Notes: generated from the letters alone by a model not told the origin. DNA of 64,000 bases from Acanthosoma haemorrhoidale (GCA_930367205.1 OV884014.1:75371104-75435103); one strand, 5' to 3'. Positions 22,600-34,947 are shown, numbered from the stretch's first letter. A program made the numbers and translations.

Positions 22600-23662
22600 C
22601 CCTGATAGACACAACCTTTATGTTTCCTTGTTGAACGAATTGTAAAATCCAAAAACCTTTTTCCTACACACCAGTTTGGTTTCCGTCGATGTCCCCTGTA
22701 CACCCAATACGAGGGTGGTCTGAAAAGTTTCCGACCCAACAAAGCTTTTATTTATTTTATTATCATCTTCATGTTGAGGTCGGAAACTTTTCAGACCACC
22801 TGTGTACCTTTTTGGCCACACTGGCAGGTGACACTGCAGTCTTGTCATCCCACTCAGTCCCCGATATAGCATACCATTACCTTCAAAAACACCTTGATGA
22901 GATCGAGCATTGGTGCAACCAATGGCAGATTAAAGTTAATGAAGCAAAATACTCCCACATTACCTTCACCCTCTACCGCAAGTCTTGTCCACTAGTTTCT
23001 TTTAATTCCATTCCTCTCCTGTATCCGATTTAGTTCGGTACTTAGGCTTCCATCTCGACAACTGAATGACCTGGAACTCACATACGAGGCTACACAGACG
23101 CTTTGGACAGCTGTACAGACTACTTCAAAGGACATCCCATCTCTCAATAGAAAACAATTTACTAATTTACAAAGTTATAATTAAGCCAATCTGGGCATAC
23201 GGAATAGAACTATGGGGGACAGCAAAAAAGTCAAACATCAAGCGTATCCAATCCTTTCAATCAAACGTCCTGAGAACAATAGTAAATGCCCCTTATCATG
23301 TTAGCAACAAAAACTTTCATAACGATCTTAATATACCTTACACTCTCGAACTCATCCCTTCCCAGTTCATGAAATTCATAGTAACCTATCTAACCACCCT
23401 AATCCCGTAGCACAGGCATTGCACTGCACCACTCATCCCTATAATCCTCCTCGGAGACTAAAACGGCAGTGGCCCCGTGACCTGCTATAAATGCGTAACA
23501 GTGGGAGTCCTGGTAATGGGCAGTTTCTTCAGTGGATTTAGGAGGTCTCTGGGCTGTTTGTAAATACTGTATGAATGAATGAAAAATTGTAAATATGGTA
23601 TGAATGAGATCATTTATTACAATCACTTAGTTCCCAATAAAGCAGATTGTAATCATAATAAA
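22600..23662 (+). mobile_element. 5'-truncated, internally deleted jockey-type element (copy F)
   Basis: The coding part begins near 22618 with IVKSKNLFPTHQFGFR, the start of the reverse-transcriptase palm. It is interrupted at 22708-22806 by a MITE and resumes with LAGDTAVLSSHS, where an active enzyme has F/Y-A-D-D. It then continues with AYHYLQKHLDEIEHWCNQWQ, a break near 23033-23066, and HLSIENNLLIYKVIIKPIWA and YGIELWG. The last is the conserved C-terminal segment of jockey-clade enzymes. The shared untranslated 3' tail follows to AATAAAGC. The section between QFGFR and the active site is missing, and the catalytic motif is altered, so it is dead. Confidence 0.8.
22710..22804. mobile_element. 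Mariner-type MITE, 95 bp, copy 2
   Basis: A cleaner copy of the 12550-12642 element. Termini are CGAGGGTGGTCTGAAAAGTT on the left and the complement of GAGGTCGGAAACTTTTCAGA on the right, with TA at 22708-22709 and 22805-22806. It sits inside the reverse-transcriptase part of the jockey element, exactly where that element lacks its central RT section. Confidence 0.85.
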
Positions 23663-23879
23663 GCAGTTTTATATCACTCCTTGTTGAACATATTTTCAAA
23701 TAATTAGCTGTGCCGTTCAATGGAACGTTTCACTAATTAGCATTAATATTAATTATACTCTTACATAAAGCATGCAAATCTCTGCAACCCGTCAGGTGGG
23801 GCATTTAAGAAAAGAAAAACAGAAAAAAGAAACATGAAAAGAAAATCCGGCTGTAATACGTACAGCAATAGTGGCACCT

Positions 23880-24130
23880 CAGCCCATTGTTTACTGCAGC
23901 TATTTTCAGAGCGTATTAAAACAGAGCAGTCGTGTAAATAGGAAGGAAGTGCTTAAGCCGGGGCAACCGTGATTTGTTGAACGATGGTTATTAACGAATA
24001 AAATGTAGGGTTTATTTCTACAGCGGGGAATTTTTAATAAAACTGGCTCCGGGAGAATAACTGTGACTATAGGAGCAGATCGTAACTTAACTGTGATTTG
24101 GCTCGTTCCTTGAGAATTTTTCACTGTTGT
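23880..24130. promoter_or_regulatory. GC-richer island, candidate conserved non-coding element
   Basis: Complex unique sequence with runs such as GAACGATGGTTATTAACGAA and ATTTTTAATAAAACTGGC, rich in homeodomain-like TTAT/ATAAA words. No splice-bounded frame or transposon end was found. It lies in the long intron between the minus-strand exons at 26.3 and 20.2 kb. Confidence 0.25.
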
Positions 24131-25739
24131 ATTATATATAGCGTACAGTAATGCACTCACAAACAATCCTTGAATCTCCTTACAAAAATATTCAAGGAGT
24201 ACAGTGTTTACTCTGGAGATCCAATTGTGATAATGTACATAAGAAGAATTACAAATCACAGACATGTTATTTACATACCAATTGCAAAACATAATAATTT
24301 ATAAACTCAAAAATATGGATTTGAAAAACCATATAAAACACAATAAAACAAGTTTTTCGTGTATGTACATATAAACTTTAAATTAAAAAATAAATTATAC
24401 CAGTTTTTGTAGGTATGGTGGGTATGATTAAACCGTTTTACTATAATCTCAAAGAAATTATTTTATAATCCCCAGAAAATAAGAATTGAATATTATTGTT
24501 TTGGTATAATCTTGTTTTGTTAATTACCTATAAAAAGATTTCATTCAAATGAGAAACATACAGAGGCATATATAAGCTCTGCCTTCAAGCTACATGTTAT
24601 GATTTAAATGTTAAACTACTGATCTATTTAATTTTAAACAGGGCTGGGTGATGATCCTAAACTTCATATTGTAACTGTGGAAAATTAAACTGAAGTAAGG
24701 TTCGCTTGCCACCCAAATGTTTTCTTCGATAAAGGAAGGGTACGATGATGTTGGACTGGATGTAGTCATCCACCGTAGGCATCTCAATCATCTTGTGCAG
24801 CTCAATACCCTTACTATTCTAGAATGTTTTATGTCATTGCGTTTCAGAAGTATCCTCCATTCAGGAAGTGTTGACTCAATAGTGTTTGCTTTTAGTCAGC
24901 AGAGTTGGCCAAATGATTGGAAATGATCAGCTTGAGACACTTCACAATCAAAATCTAAACTATGCGATTGTAGTTGTAGGCAATACTGAAGGCCGGGGAG
25001 TTTAGTTAATTTAGTACAACTTGTTCAGGTTTATGTTTTTTCAGTGTAAAACCGCCTTAAGGACATTTTATAACCCGCAATATAACAAGAAATATGTATG
25101 CATGGGTATACACCGCAAAGTCTACTACTATACGACAAGACATATTCACAACCAATTTATCATGGATTTTGTTCAACATACATTCCTCTCCTTCTCTCTC
25201 CTAATTTACACATTTGAGTGTCAATTTATCGTCAAATTATGTCTAAATCGGGACCGAATCCTGGAGGAATACTACATGAGAAAGGAAGCAGAGGCTTAGA
25301 TCCCGTTTCGATTACCGGCTTCCCTAAAGGTTTTCTCTCGGTGGTTCTGGTCGTGGTTTACGCATTCTTGTGAGGATAAGTGGGTAACTATCATACTTGA
25401 ATAATGAAGCAGCCAATTCTTGTCAGGATATCAAAAGTATGATATGAAGGTATCAGCCTTGGTTCCCTCAGCACTGTGTATCAGCCAGGGCTCTGTCCTT
25501 CCTCTTCATACATTTTTCCACCATAGCTTGGGTAAGAAGCTGATTCTAAAACTTTCTGGAAATATCTGTTAAAACATATGATGAAGTGTACGTTCTTCAG
25601 TCAGTTCTACAGATAAGAGAGTGGAGCAGCTAGATTGTAAATTATTGAAGATCCGATCGAGATGCAGGTAGGCACTATGACATGGAACGAGCGCTGTTAA
25701 ATAGGAACCTTTGTTGAGAAGTAATTGAAACTACGGAAG
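24131..25739. other. Intronic DNA, nothing firmly recognised
   Basis: AT-rich with short open frames (24717-24926, 25021-25299) that show no family motifs. No repeats of known type were identified. Confidence 0.35.
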
Positions 25740-25960
25740 CATTGTGGCGCTGACGCAGGCAATCACTGCTGCTTATGTTGGCCAACTGTAATCTATTCCG
25801 AATCAATTCGGCCACTGTTTATTGGCCGCCCGGTCACCAATCACAGATCGCCTTTTGTCCGGTCGTTCGGTTCCACGGGTATTGATAATTATTGAAGGAT
25901 TAACATTCGATCTGTAAGTACTCCAACTATGCGGGGAATGAGGCAGCGATTGACTTCTAT
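25740..25960. promoter_or_regulatory. GC-richer island, candidate conserved non-coding element
   Basis: It contains TTCCGAATCAATTCGGCCAC, TTTATTGGCCGCCC and CACGGGTATTGATAATTATTG, including an imperfect palindrome around CCGAATCAATTCGG (25797-25811). Non-coding in all frames by eye. Regulatory role inferred. Confidence 0.28.
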
Positions 25961-26343
25961 GTCTGCGTCTTCATTAACAATATGTAACTTCGGTTTATTC
26001 TAACTATAACTTACATAAATTCATTAAAACGGTCGCTAATTACGTATTCACAACATAACATAGTTCATTGCACGTTATTGATGCTCCAATAACGTTGAAA
26101 ATATAACCTGCAAATTAAAAAAAAATTAATATTTATTGATAATTTTGATCCTGAGTGGGTTTTAAACCTATTTGATACTTTGCACAGGGGCTTAAGTTAA
26201 CTATAATTACGTTGAGTCATTACAACAGTCAATACAGATTTTAAAACCTTGACGAAACTATTAAATGATTTTTCATACTTCCTGTTAATTCTAACCATCA
26301 CATATTGAACATAGGTCGTGGTGTTGCCGAATGTTTCTGTTAC

Positions 26344-26551
26344 CAGCAGATCCCTTGTCAAGTCTCGGCGAGAGAACCCAGGGGTCAGTGGACGCAACTA
26401 AGGTGAGACAAGCTAGAGGCCCTGAATCAGCAGGTAGGGCAGACTGCAGTGCTGTAATCCAGGCTGTAAGGGAATGGTGCAGCAGCAATGTGCCCTTATC
26501 TCCGGCCAGGCTAAGTCTAATGATATCTCTACACCGAGGCAGGATCTCCTC
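26344..26551 (-). CDS. Internal exon of the minus-strand gene (exon 1 of the visible set)
   Basis: About 69 open codons ending at donor GTAACA. The product includes EEILPRCRDIIRLSLAGDKG, TLLLHHSLTAWITALQSALP and TDPWVLSPRLDKGSA: hydrophobic, helical and HEAT-like, resembling the large exon at 8192-7699. The 5' boundary is uncertain. TTTATCAG ending at 26552 is preferred, because the frame meets a TGA a little upstream; an acceptor within the next 30 bases upstream is also possible. It ends in phase 1 and joins the exon at 20214-20137 through a split E codon. Further exons must lie to the right, but I could not identify them. Confidence 0.55.
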
Positions 26552-26599
26552 CTGATAAACGTTACTGCCTCCACCTCAGGAGGGAGGTGCAACTTGCTG

Positions 26600-28100
26600 T
26601 AGTCGATCTGTAGGGTGCAGTTTAGCTGTAAATCCAGGGATCAGGGGGGGGGGTATTCTGTAGGAATTATTCTGATCCTATAAGTATTCTATAGACTGGA
26701 TGGATTTTTATGAATGGATGCGCATAGATACGATAGCCTCACCATAAATAAATACACGGATAGCAACCAACAAAAAAAAATAAACATTTATGTTCATGAC
26801 GAAGGACAGCTATAATTATTGATTGATGCATAGTAAACGCATTGCTGCAATAATAAACTTATGTCTATTTCAGGCCTACACTAGCTTCGCCCTTCTTTTG
26901 GTTAGCAAGATTGTATTAAGTAAGTACGTAAGAAACTGCATAGGAGAACTAAAGGAAAATTTATCAATTTAGTCTTCCTTAAGTTAATTATCTTTACTAA
27001 ATCTAACTCCAAAATTTAAGTTTAATACGCCTGAAACTACCATTGGTCTACTGTATGATTAGTTAAGGGAGAACATGTTGCAAAGGAAGAGCCTTGCGAG
27101 AAAAACCGTCATGAAAAAAACCGTCACACGATCAAAGGTCAAAGGCGTAACAAGTCATCATCAATGCCGTGTACCTGATTTCCCTGTGCTGTGGAAATTC
27201 ATGTATCTTGAGTTAACCGTAGCTGACATATCTTGAGTGTTTGAAAAGATTCCAGAGAGGCCAACCCGAGCAAACACCAAAGAGTTCTAGCCTGGAAGGC
27301 CTTGACCACCTCTGTCCGGGTATTATGTCCCATGGTTGGAGCTAAATTCTTTTTCTCCCTACTAAGCAACTAACAAACTACTTTGAAACTTCATTCTGTA
27401 CTTCAGATAAAATTAAACAAGTCTACAAAATCAAGTAGAGCGCTATGCAGAGTTAAACATGTTTAGACGATCAATGGAAAATCATAAATCGAAATGTAAA
27501 TTTAATAAAAATTGTATAAAATGTAGCTATATACTATATAGACATATATTACCTACTATATTCAAAGATATAATAGATAGTAAGTATATAGACTAGTAAA
27601 TAGATTCATGTATGTAGAATCTATACTGATAATTTATAATTACAAGGGGATATTAAGAAAAAAAAAATGCAGGTTTCATTTTACATGACCTCACCTAGTC
27701 TGCCCATTTTCTACAGTCACTTTTCTTCTAAAAAGTTCCTACTTAAAACTGTGCTAGTATTGTGTTTTTTTTTATTATTATTAATGTGTTTTAATGACTT
27801 TAAGTGAAAACCTAATTTTATTTTATTGAATGGTAAAGCAGCAATACTAAAGAAAAAATAATCAAGCGTAGTGTCATCACAATATCGTAAGATCGTTAAT
27901 TAAATAACACAATACTTCTGGGGTCAGAAAAAAAAAAATATATTGTCTCAAGAAGGTGGTTTGCAAACTTTCTCATTTCAATAAATGGAATCGTTTATTC
28001 CCTCCTCTTCCATGTCCGAGAATTAACGACGTAAACATGACTAATGCAGATCACATTAAGATTCAGCACAGATCCTTTCAGTTCTGAGAAAGGGTTGAGC
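26600..28100. other. Non-coding region upstream of the first secreted ANK gene
   Basis: AT-rich except a short stretch at 27240-27350. That stretch has one open frame on the minus strand (NTRTEVVKAFQARTLWCLLG) but no clear splice sites, so it is not called an exon. Confidence 0.3.
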
Positions 28101-28177
28101 GAGTCGCTTCGCTTTGGGAGGGACCATCGGCAGTCAACTGAGTGCGACAATTGGACGGAATTGCCGACCAAGGCTCG

Positions 28178-28205
28178 CTTCAGTCGAGCAGCGTTCTCTC
28201 CCAGG
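28178..28205 (+). promoter_or_regulatory. Candidate initiator and untranslated first exon of ANK gene 1
   Basis: CGCTTCAGTCGAGC at about 28176-28189 fits the arthropod initiator (TCAGT). It is followed at 28205/28206 by a perfect donor (CCAGG|GTAAGT). A matching acceptor (TTTACTTTCAG) ends at 28303, leaving 40 untranslated bases before the ATG at 28344. The third ANK gene has the same arrangement (TTCAGT then GTAAGT). No TATA box was found. The transcription start itself is inferred. Confidence 0.4.
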
Positions 28206-28343
28206 GTAAGTACATCGCTTCGTGTATCTGACATTCATATAACATACAGTACTGCATGATTTAACTTACAGGAATAGTGAAGTATTTGAATGTTTACTTT
28301 CAGAGTCAGTAGAAACTTTCGAGAGATTTCCGAAGACATAGCG

Positions 28344-28400
28344 ATGATGACAGCTTTGCTGTTCAGCTGTTTTGTGCTCTTTGGCCGAGAGATCATTGAT
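28344..28400 (+). CDS. ANK gene 1, exon 1: signal peptide
   Basis: 19 codons, MMTALLFSCFVLFGREIID, ending exactly at a consensus donor (GTAAGT). The hydrophobic core TALLFSCFVLFG is typical of a cleaved secretory signal. Phase 0 joins exon 2 at 30995 (VTGRTVDVS). The intron is 2.6 kb and AT-rich. Confidence 0.75.
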
Positions 28401-30994
28401 GTAAGTCCAGGGAGCTTTTATTTTATAGATGGTTGAATTCGGCAATTATTGGTTAGAATGCGACTTGACTGTTTCTGTTCACGGGGTGTAAACCTAACTG
28501 TATCTCATTCAATGCTAAAGCGACAATATTTAAAACAAAAAAAAAATCAAGTCAAGTTTCACGAAATAAAAAGTTTAGTTACAGTTGAGAAAACTGACAC
28601 TTTTAGTGTAGGTTTTTTTAGCATCTCCCTACTCCTTTGTATGAAATTTTACAAAATTATAATTAAATTGTAATAATACAGTTTTGATTTTTTTTTTTTC
28701 ACAGTTTTTAATGACATCATAGGGGAATTTTTTTTTATTTTACTGCTGATCAACTTTTTTGTATTTTCACCTAAGTAGGAAGCATAATTTAAACCTGACA
28801 ATGGCATTGTGTAAAGCCCAAAGCTCGTTTATAGAAACAGTATTTAATAGAAGAACAGAACGAGGTTGTTGTTTTTTTTGTTCCACGAATTAATTTTTGA
28901 GTGACCGCACATTGTTTTCCCTAATATTAAATGAACGGAATGTTCTTAGTACTATTTCCTTATTCTGCATGCAGTTTATCTCATTTAAACATATTTGAAA
29001 TAATGAAATCAATTGCACAATTGCTGCAACCAAATTGATAAAATGAAAACAGTAAATACCCAAGCGATTGGCCAATGAATAAAATATTAGGAGTATTAAA
29101 TACAATTAAATGCTTTTACCGATTTTTATATGTTTCCAGGGCGAGAAAACATCTTTTTTAAGTATTATTTTCCATTGTTAATAAAGGAATACAAATATGA
29201 AACTCATTAAAATTAGATAGAAATTATTCGTTTGATTTTAATTGGTTGCTAGTTTTTTTTTTTTTATTATTAGTCCTCTCAGAATTAGTCTTAGTAGAAT
29301 TCTCAGATCTTCGGTCGGAGGTTCTACTTCACACTCGATCATTAACTATGTCGATATAAAATATTTTTTTTAGCTTCTCCCTCGTTACTTCAAATTTCAA
29401 CATTGACTTTTTTTTTTTTTAATGACATAGTAATAAAGAAGTGTTATTTCCCCCCCCCCCCCCCCGAGGGAGTTTAAAGTACTAGTGCACAGTTTAGTAG
29501 CAAACGACATTTTATGAATACAAATGATAACATCGTGTAATGTGCACGATGAAAGTAAATGCAGGTAAAAGATAGTACTACTAAGGAAGGAAATTATTGC
29601 ACATTTTAATTGGATCATTGCGATTGCAAGGAAGTTGTTCGTTTTTGAATTCCATGAAGTGCATTTTGGATGTGGTTGTATGGCATTAAATAATTGATTA
29701 TTTAGCTTTTTAACACAGCCATCAAATAATATACAGCAAACTAATTTGTAGTAAATATATATAATCATGGCGTTTCATGTTTAGTCTTCCAGCACAATGT
29801 TTTAACTCTTGTAACTTTTCAAGATATCCAAACAACAACCCATGGGAAGATTCCATACATTTTTAGAGAGTTGATTTCGGTTCTATGGTGGTATTTAATA
29901 TTAAATGTTTAATATCAAATATATATTATGAATTCCCAATATTTTTAATAATTTTTAGCAAATGGAAAAAACGGGGAAGTCCACGGTGCAAGCCCTGTTA
30001 TTTTTCTTTGCTGTAACTAACAAAAATTTTTATTTGATTTTTTATTTCAGCGACAGAAACTTATTTAGAGTTAACATGCTAATACTACTCTGGTATAATA
30101 ATAAATTTTCTTTGGTATGCAACAATATATTCACTATTAATTCAGATTTAACCATGGTCGGATTTTCGACCGGGAATTTTTTATGGACATTTCTGATTTC
30201 CTCCTACCATTAAAATGTTATTAACATTAATCCCGTATCCTAATAAAAAATAAATACGGTGTAGCTTAGAAAAAAAAAAACAACAAAAAAAAAAATATAG
30301 GTCGTCTTAGGAAGAAAGAAGGGCCTCTGACTGCTTGGTGCTGCGAACTAGTGGAAATTTCAGTAAGCTTTACCTCTCAGATGTTGCTCATTAGTGAGCT
30401 GCCAATGGTCGTTTGTTTTTTAAAGTTTATTTTACAGGATCTCTAAAATATTCTATCATAACATAAAATTCCTTATCACGTGCTAACATTACCAAAATAT
30501 AACATTATTTTATTAAATTTTAAGAAAACACTGCTTTTCAAAGCGAGGAAACAGCAGGTCTCAGAAGAACTGAGTCAAATTTCCTAAATATTTCGTCAAT
30601 ATGGTCTTTACGCCAAATTTTCAATTAATAATAAACTCAAAAATCTATTCTGAAAATTGGCTCGTTTGAAAAAAATATACCCAACTATTCCTTAATTTCG
30701 GAATACAGAAGATCTTAAAATTTAGATTTAAGTGTTTAGTTCAGAGATTACTCTACGCACAGCTTACTGTTTTAAAACATTGTATAAACAATCTATAAAT
30801 ATGTCAGTAGAATATTCATAAGTTAATAATTCAATCCGTCTTACTTGTTGTTTACTCAGAACATTATACAACCATTATCAATAGACACGTAAGACTGAGT
30901 ATCATCACCATTAGTAATTGATAGGTAATCAGCGATGTTCTATAGTGTACAAAATAAAAATAAAATACGATTCAATTAAATTTTATGTTTGCAG
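28401..30994 (+). other. Intron of ANK gene 1
   Basis: Bounded by GTAAGT and TTTATGTTTGCAG. It contains homopolymer runs, including a C-run at 29449-29465, and short open frames without motifs. No inserted element was recognised. Confidence 0.6.
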
Positions 30995-32344
30995 GTTACT
31001 GGGAGAACTGTTGATGTCTCCATGGTGGAAACCTACTTGAATTGGCCAGGTCCTTTGGGGCAGTCTGAGCTGAAGAACTTGGCGGAGACTGAAGAGAAGG
31101 ATGGGCTGTTCCCTATACACCGGGCAGCGGCCGAGGGGCGTGTGGACGTTATTGAATACCTGCTCCAACTGGGCGTTAACATCAACAGTAAGGACAACAG
31201 GGAAGGTTGGAGTGCACTCCAATGGTCGGCAGCCAACGGAACACTGAATGTGGCGAGGGTGCTCTTGGAGAAAGGGGCAGACATCGAACTGAAGGACGCC
31301 AAGGAGAGGACTGCTCTTCACCAGTCCGCGGTCAACGGAAGCTTCGAGGTGACCAAACTACTGCTGGTGCGTGGCGCGGAAATGGAAGCAAAGGACATCC
31401 ACGGGGAGTCACCCTTGGCAATCGCCGCAGCCCACGGCCACTTTGACATTGTGAAGCTGCTCCTGGACCGCGCGGCGATCATCGAGTCCAAGAGCTTTTC
31501 CAACAACACCCCGCTCCATTGGGCCGCCTCGAACGGGCACACTGCTGTCGCACAGCTCCTGGTAGAGCGTGGGGCGAGTATCAATGCGAGAAACAACGAC
31601 AACTTCCAGCCGATCCATCTGGCCGTTGTTCACGGCCACCTGGACACCGTAAAGATGCTGCTGGACAGTGGTGCTAACATGGAGGTCAAGACACTGAACG
31701 ATGCAAAGCTAATTCACTGGGCAGCGACGTATGGGCAAGTGGACATCGTCAGGTACTTGTTGGACCGTGGGGAGCCTGTGGACGTCAAAGGGTCTGATGG
31801 GATCACCCCGCTTTTCTCTGCGACTGCTAGAGGGCGCACAGCCGTGATGAAGTTGCTGCTGGAACGAGGTGCAAACAAGGAGGCTATGAACGACGATCGG
31901 CAAAGGCCGCTGCACTGGGCCGCGAGGTTCAATCAGCCTCAAGCGGCAGAGGTGTTGCTGGACTCGGGTGCGGTGCTGGAGCCTAGGGACCTCAAGGGAC
32001 AGACTCCCCTGTACGTGGCGGCGGCCGAGGGTAGTCTTGAAGCAATGAAGACCCTAATGGACCGGGGGGCGGCCAAGGAGGCGGTCAACACCGAGGGATG
32101 GACTCCACTCCATCAAGCGGCCAACCACAACCGCCTAGAGGCGATGAGGCTGCTGGTGGCAAGCGGCGTCAACCTGGAGGCCAAAGACAACGAAGGGCAG
32201 ACTCCTCTCCACCTCGCCGCCGCCAAGGAGCACAGGGAAGCGGCAGAGCTGCTGCTGTCAAGGGGTGCTGATCCTGTGGCGAAAGACAAGGGAGGCAACA
32301 TCCCAGCACCTATGGTGGCCCAGAGTGGTGATCTCAAGGAGTAA
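30995..32344 (+). CDS. ANK gene 1, exon 2: secreted 12-repeat ankyrin protein
   Basis: With exon 1 this gives a 468-residue protein. After the signal peptide a linker with YLNWPGPLGQSELKNLAETE leads to the first ANK repeat at about residue 55. Twelve consecutive 33-residue repeats follow, each with TPLHxAA-type first helices and LLLxxGA second helices, to about residue 455, then a short cap. No other domain, transmembrane segment or ER-retention motif is visible. The whole array is in one exon, much more GC-rich than the surrounding DNA, with strong codon-level conservation to the other paralogues. ANK solenoids bind other proteins, so a secreted one would be an extracellular or lumenal binder; the partner is unknown. 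The start is set by the exon-1 ATG; an open frame a few bases upstream of 30995 is intronic. Confidence 0.88.
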   Translation, partial: VTGRTVDVSMVETYLNWPGPLGQSELKNLAETEEKDGLFPIHRAAAEGRVDVIEYLLQLGVNINSKDNREGWSALQWSAANGTLNVARVLLEKGADIELKDAKERTALHQSAVNGSFEVTKLLLVRGAEMEAKDIHGESPLAIAAAHGHFDIVKLLLDRAAIIESKSFSNNTPLHWAASNGHTAVAQLLVERGASINARNNDNFQPIHLAVVHGHLDTVKMLLDSGANMEVKTLNDAKLIHWAATYGQVDIVRYLLDRGEPVDVKGSDGITPLFSATARGRTAVMKLLLERGANKEAMNDDRQRPLHWAARFNQPQAAEVLLDSGAVLEPRDLKGQTPLYVAAAEGSLEAMKTLMDRGAAKEAVNTEGWTPLHQAANHNRLEAMRLLVASGVNLEAKDNEGQTPLHLAAAKEHREAAELLLSRGADPVAKDKGGNIPAPMVAQSGDLKE

Positions 32345-32802
32345 CAGGCACTCTTAAAAGCATGTCATTTGTTACAAAAAATAATGTTTGTATTTCCTAA
32401 ACCAATTATGTCCAAAAATAATCAGTTCTATTTGTTTGGCAGATGTAAAGTATGTAAAATTTTTGAATGTAAAAATATAATTTAATGTAAATAAGATACA
32501 TGCTACTGATTATTACATTATACTTTATGGGTTTTCATGATAAACGTAGAGTTGAAATTTTTAAGGCCATATTTGTAATTCCTAATTTTGTTCGCTGTAC
32601 TCTTTTTCTTGGAATTTTTCGAGCACCATTTATTTTGAAATCTAGTCTTGATACATTTTAATTATTTAATTTTTATCAGAAAAATTCTTATTTTAAATGC
32701 AGAATGTCATATTACATTCAATATGTGGTATCGTAAATATTAAATGTGAAAGAATCAAAATACAAAATTGTATTTTTATATGTTTTTCTATAAAATATAA
32801 AC

Positions 32803-32815
32803 AATAAAAAATAAA
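32803..32815 (+). terminator. Poly(A) signal of ANK gene 1
   Basis: Two overlapping AATAAA hexamers (32803-32808 and 32810-32815) about 460 bases after the stop codon, in AT-rich sequence. No earlier AATAAA was found in the 3' region. Confidence 0.45.
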
Positions 32816-34835
32816 ATGCGTATTACACTATATGTATATATATTTAAGTGTATAATTCTGTAACAATATTATAATAAAAATGATAATAATTTCAAGAGTT
32901 GTGCTTGTCGTTAGATAGATTATATAAATGTAAATTACAATTAAATACACAGAAAAGGAAAACTTAACTTTTGGGATTAATATTGTTGATATGTTGGGTA
33001 CCAACAAAAATTGTTATTTATTATTTTCTATTAAACGAAAAGGCTATATATTCTATTAAAAGAAACACAGATGAGGTGCTATTGGTAAAGAAGACCATTG
33101 CTACTAAAGCAGTGTTGACAAAATTCAAATAATTGTAGTGTTCTTATTATCCCTCAGCCATTTATAATTAAAAGGTGGGCTATGCTATCCCACCAATACA
33201 AAACAATTCTAATTATTATAAGTAATTATTAGTTTCGGTGTATTATCAAACTGGTGTAGCCCCATAGGTTTGCCCAAATTTATTACTCTTATTCAGTGAC
33301 TGGTTAATTACAAATTTTAAGTAACAACCTTAAATTTTAGCTGAAGTAACAACTCTCTTTACTATATTTCTTTTGGAATTCATACGCCCCGAAAAAACAA
33401 ATATAAAATCAATTATCACTACGTATAATTGTACGTTAATCTTCTCAATTTGTAAGAAACTGGTTACTGTCAGTTTTCGAATGTTCATCAAAGTTTATTA
33501 CTCTTGGATAATGATTGGAAATTTCTGGCTAATATTTGACCTTCTTGACACACTTTACTGATGTCTCGAACAACCAGTGCGATGGTTTTTTTTTTTTAAA
33601 ATGCTTCGTTTTCAATAGGGATTTCTATGAAATATACCCCGCAAGTAAGTTATACTTCCATTGAGTTTTAAATTTACTCAACTAGTGCTTACATTCAAGC
33701 TTGTAAATTTTCCAGGTAATGCTGTTAGTAAATATTTTTTGTTTTTCTCAGATACCCTTGTAAGATGGCCATAAAAAAAGTGTGTATTTTCCAAGTCCCA
33801 ACCAACCACTTTTAATGACTATTCTTACACTTTTTGATCGTCTAATTATCTAATCTTGTGGTAAAATACTTATACTAAATTTGGTCCAGATCGATCCAAA
33901 AACTCGACCGATTCATACCCCTCACTCCTACCCCACAGGGCAGGTGTTCTTCATAACCTTGAATCCATAATGTCATTATATATATTATTACCATGTAGAA
34001 GACTACTTTAGGTAAAGGGTATGATAACAAGAATTACGGGAGAAAAGAATATTAAGTTTTCTGAAGTCACAAGACAAAAGCTGTATCACATTTAAAATAA
34101 TAATAATTTAAAATATATATTAAAGATAGGGAATTAGGGAAAATTAAGAAAGATAACGTGAATGATATTCAAAACATATCAAGTATTTTAAGAGGGAGCA
34201 ATAGAAAAAACTCTTTCAATATTACCTGAGTCGGTTATAGTATATTTTTTAAACAAATTTCCCGTTACCAAGAAGATTTACCAATTCCAATGAAGTTGCT
34301 TTGGCCCGAAATGCCGAGCAGTTTTCAGAAGAACTAAATTAACTCATTTTTTTTATTATAATTGAATAGAACAAGTGGACTTACCAACTAGTACACGGTA
34401 TACATACATACTAGTATCCGAGTACGAGGTATACATTTTCATTGACGTTTTACAATATTTGCGAACTCGGGCTATTATTATATGAAGGGCGTTTTAATCG
34501 AACTAAAAAGAACATAAAACTGAAGCGTAGTAAATGAACTGCATTGTTTTAATTTTTGCAGGGCCCCTTACAAATGTGTGACTAATACCTACGGGTCGGA
34601 TAACTATAGATTTATCGCCTGATATTCATTGCACAAAATAAGCACTTCCATGCGATTGAATGAAATATTAGGAATCTCGTGAGGGTGCAGACCCACGTAG
34701 GCATAAGGTTTTCTGCAAAGGCAAGCCTGACATGAATCTATTTAAGAACCGCTGGAAGATTTCCAAATGTGTATAACTGAGAGTTCCAGAAAATAACACA
34801 AATCTAAATTCTGGATAAGAAGCGCTACCTAGCTG
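32816..34835. other. AT-rich intergenic DNA
   Basis: No gene, RNA or clear repeat recognised. The open frame at 33373-33561 is short and lacks any motif. Confidence 0.45.
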
Positions 34836-34947
34836 ATTGACGTAGACGAGATGCTCTGCGATAGGAAGTGGAAATGGGCTGGCCGTATCTTCAGTATGAT
34901 CGCCACCAGAGCAAGATGTGGCCCAACAACGAATTGGAATAAAGTAG
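34836..34947 (+). mobile_element. Fragment of an RTE/BovB-like non-LTR element
   Basis: The + strand reads LIDVDEMLCDRKWKWAGRIF followed by SMIATRARCGPTTNW. RKWKWAGHxxRM...RW is the hallmark C-terminal motif of endonuclease-reverse-transcriptase elements common in insect genomes. Only this fragment is left; flanking frames are not recognisable. Confidence 0.55.

Noticed and set aside
27240..27350. Exon upstream of 26551 in the minus-strand gene
   Set aside because: One open frame reads protein-like, but no credible acceptor or donor in the right phase was found.
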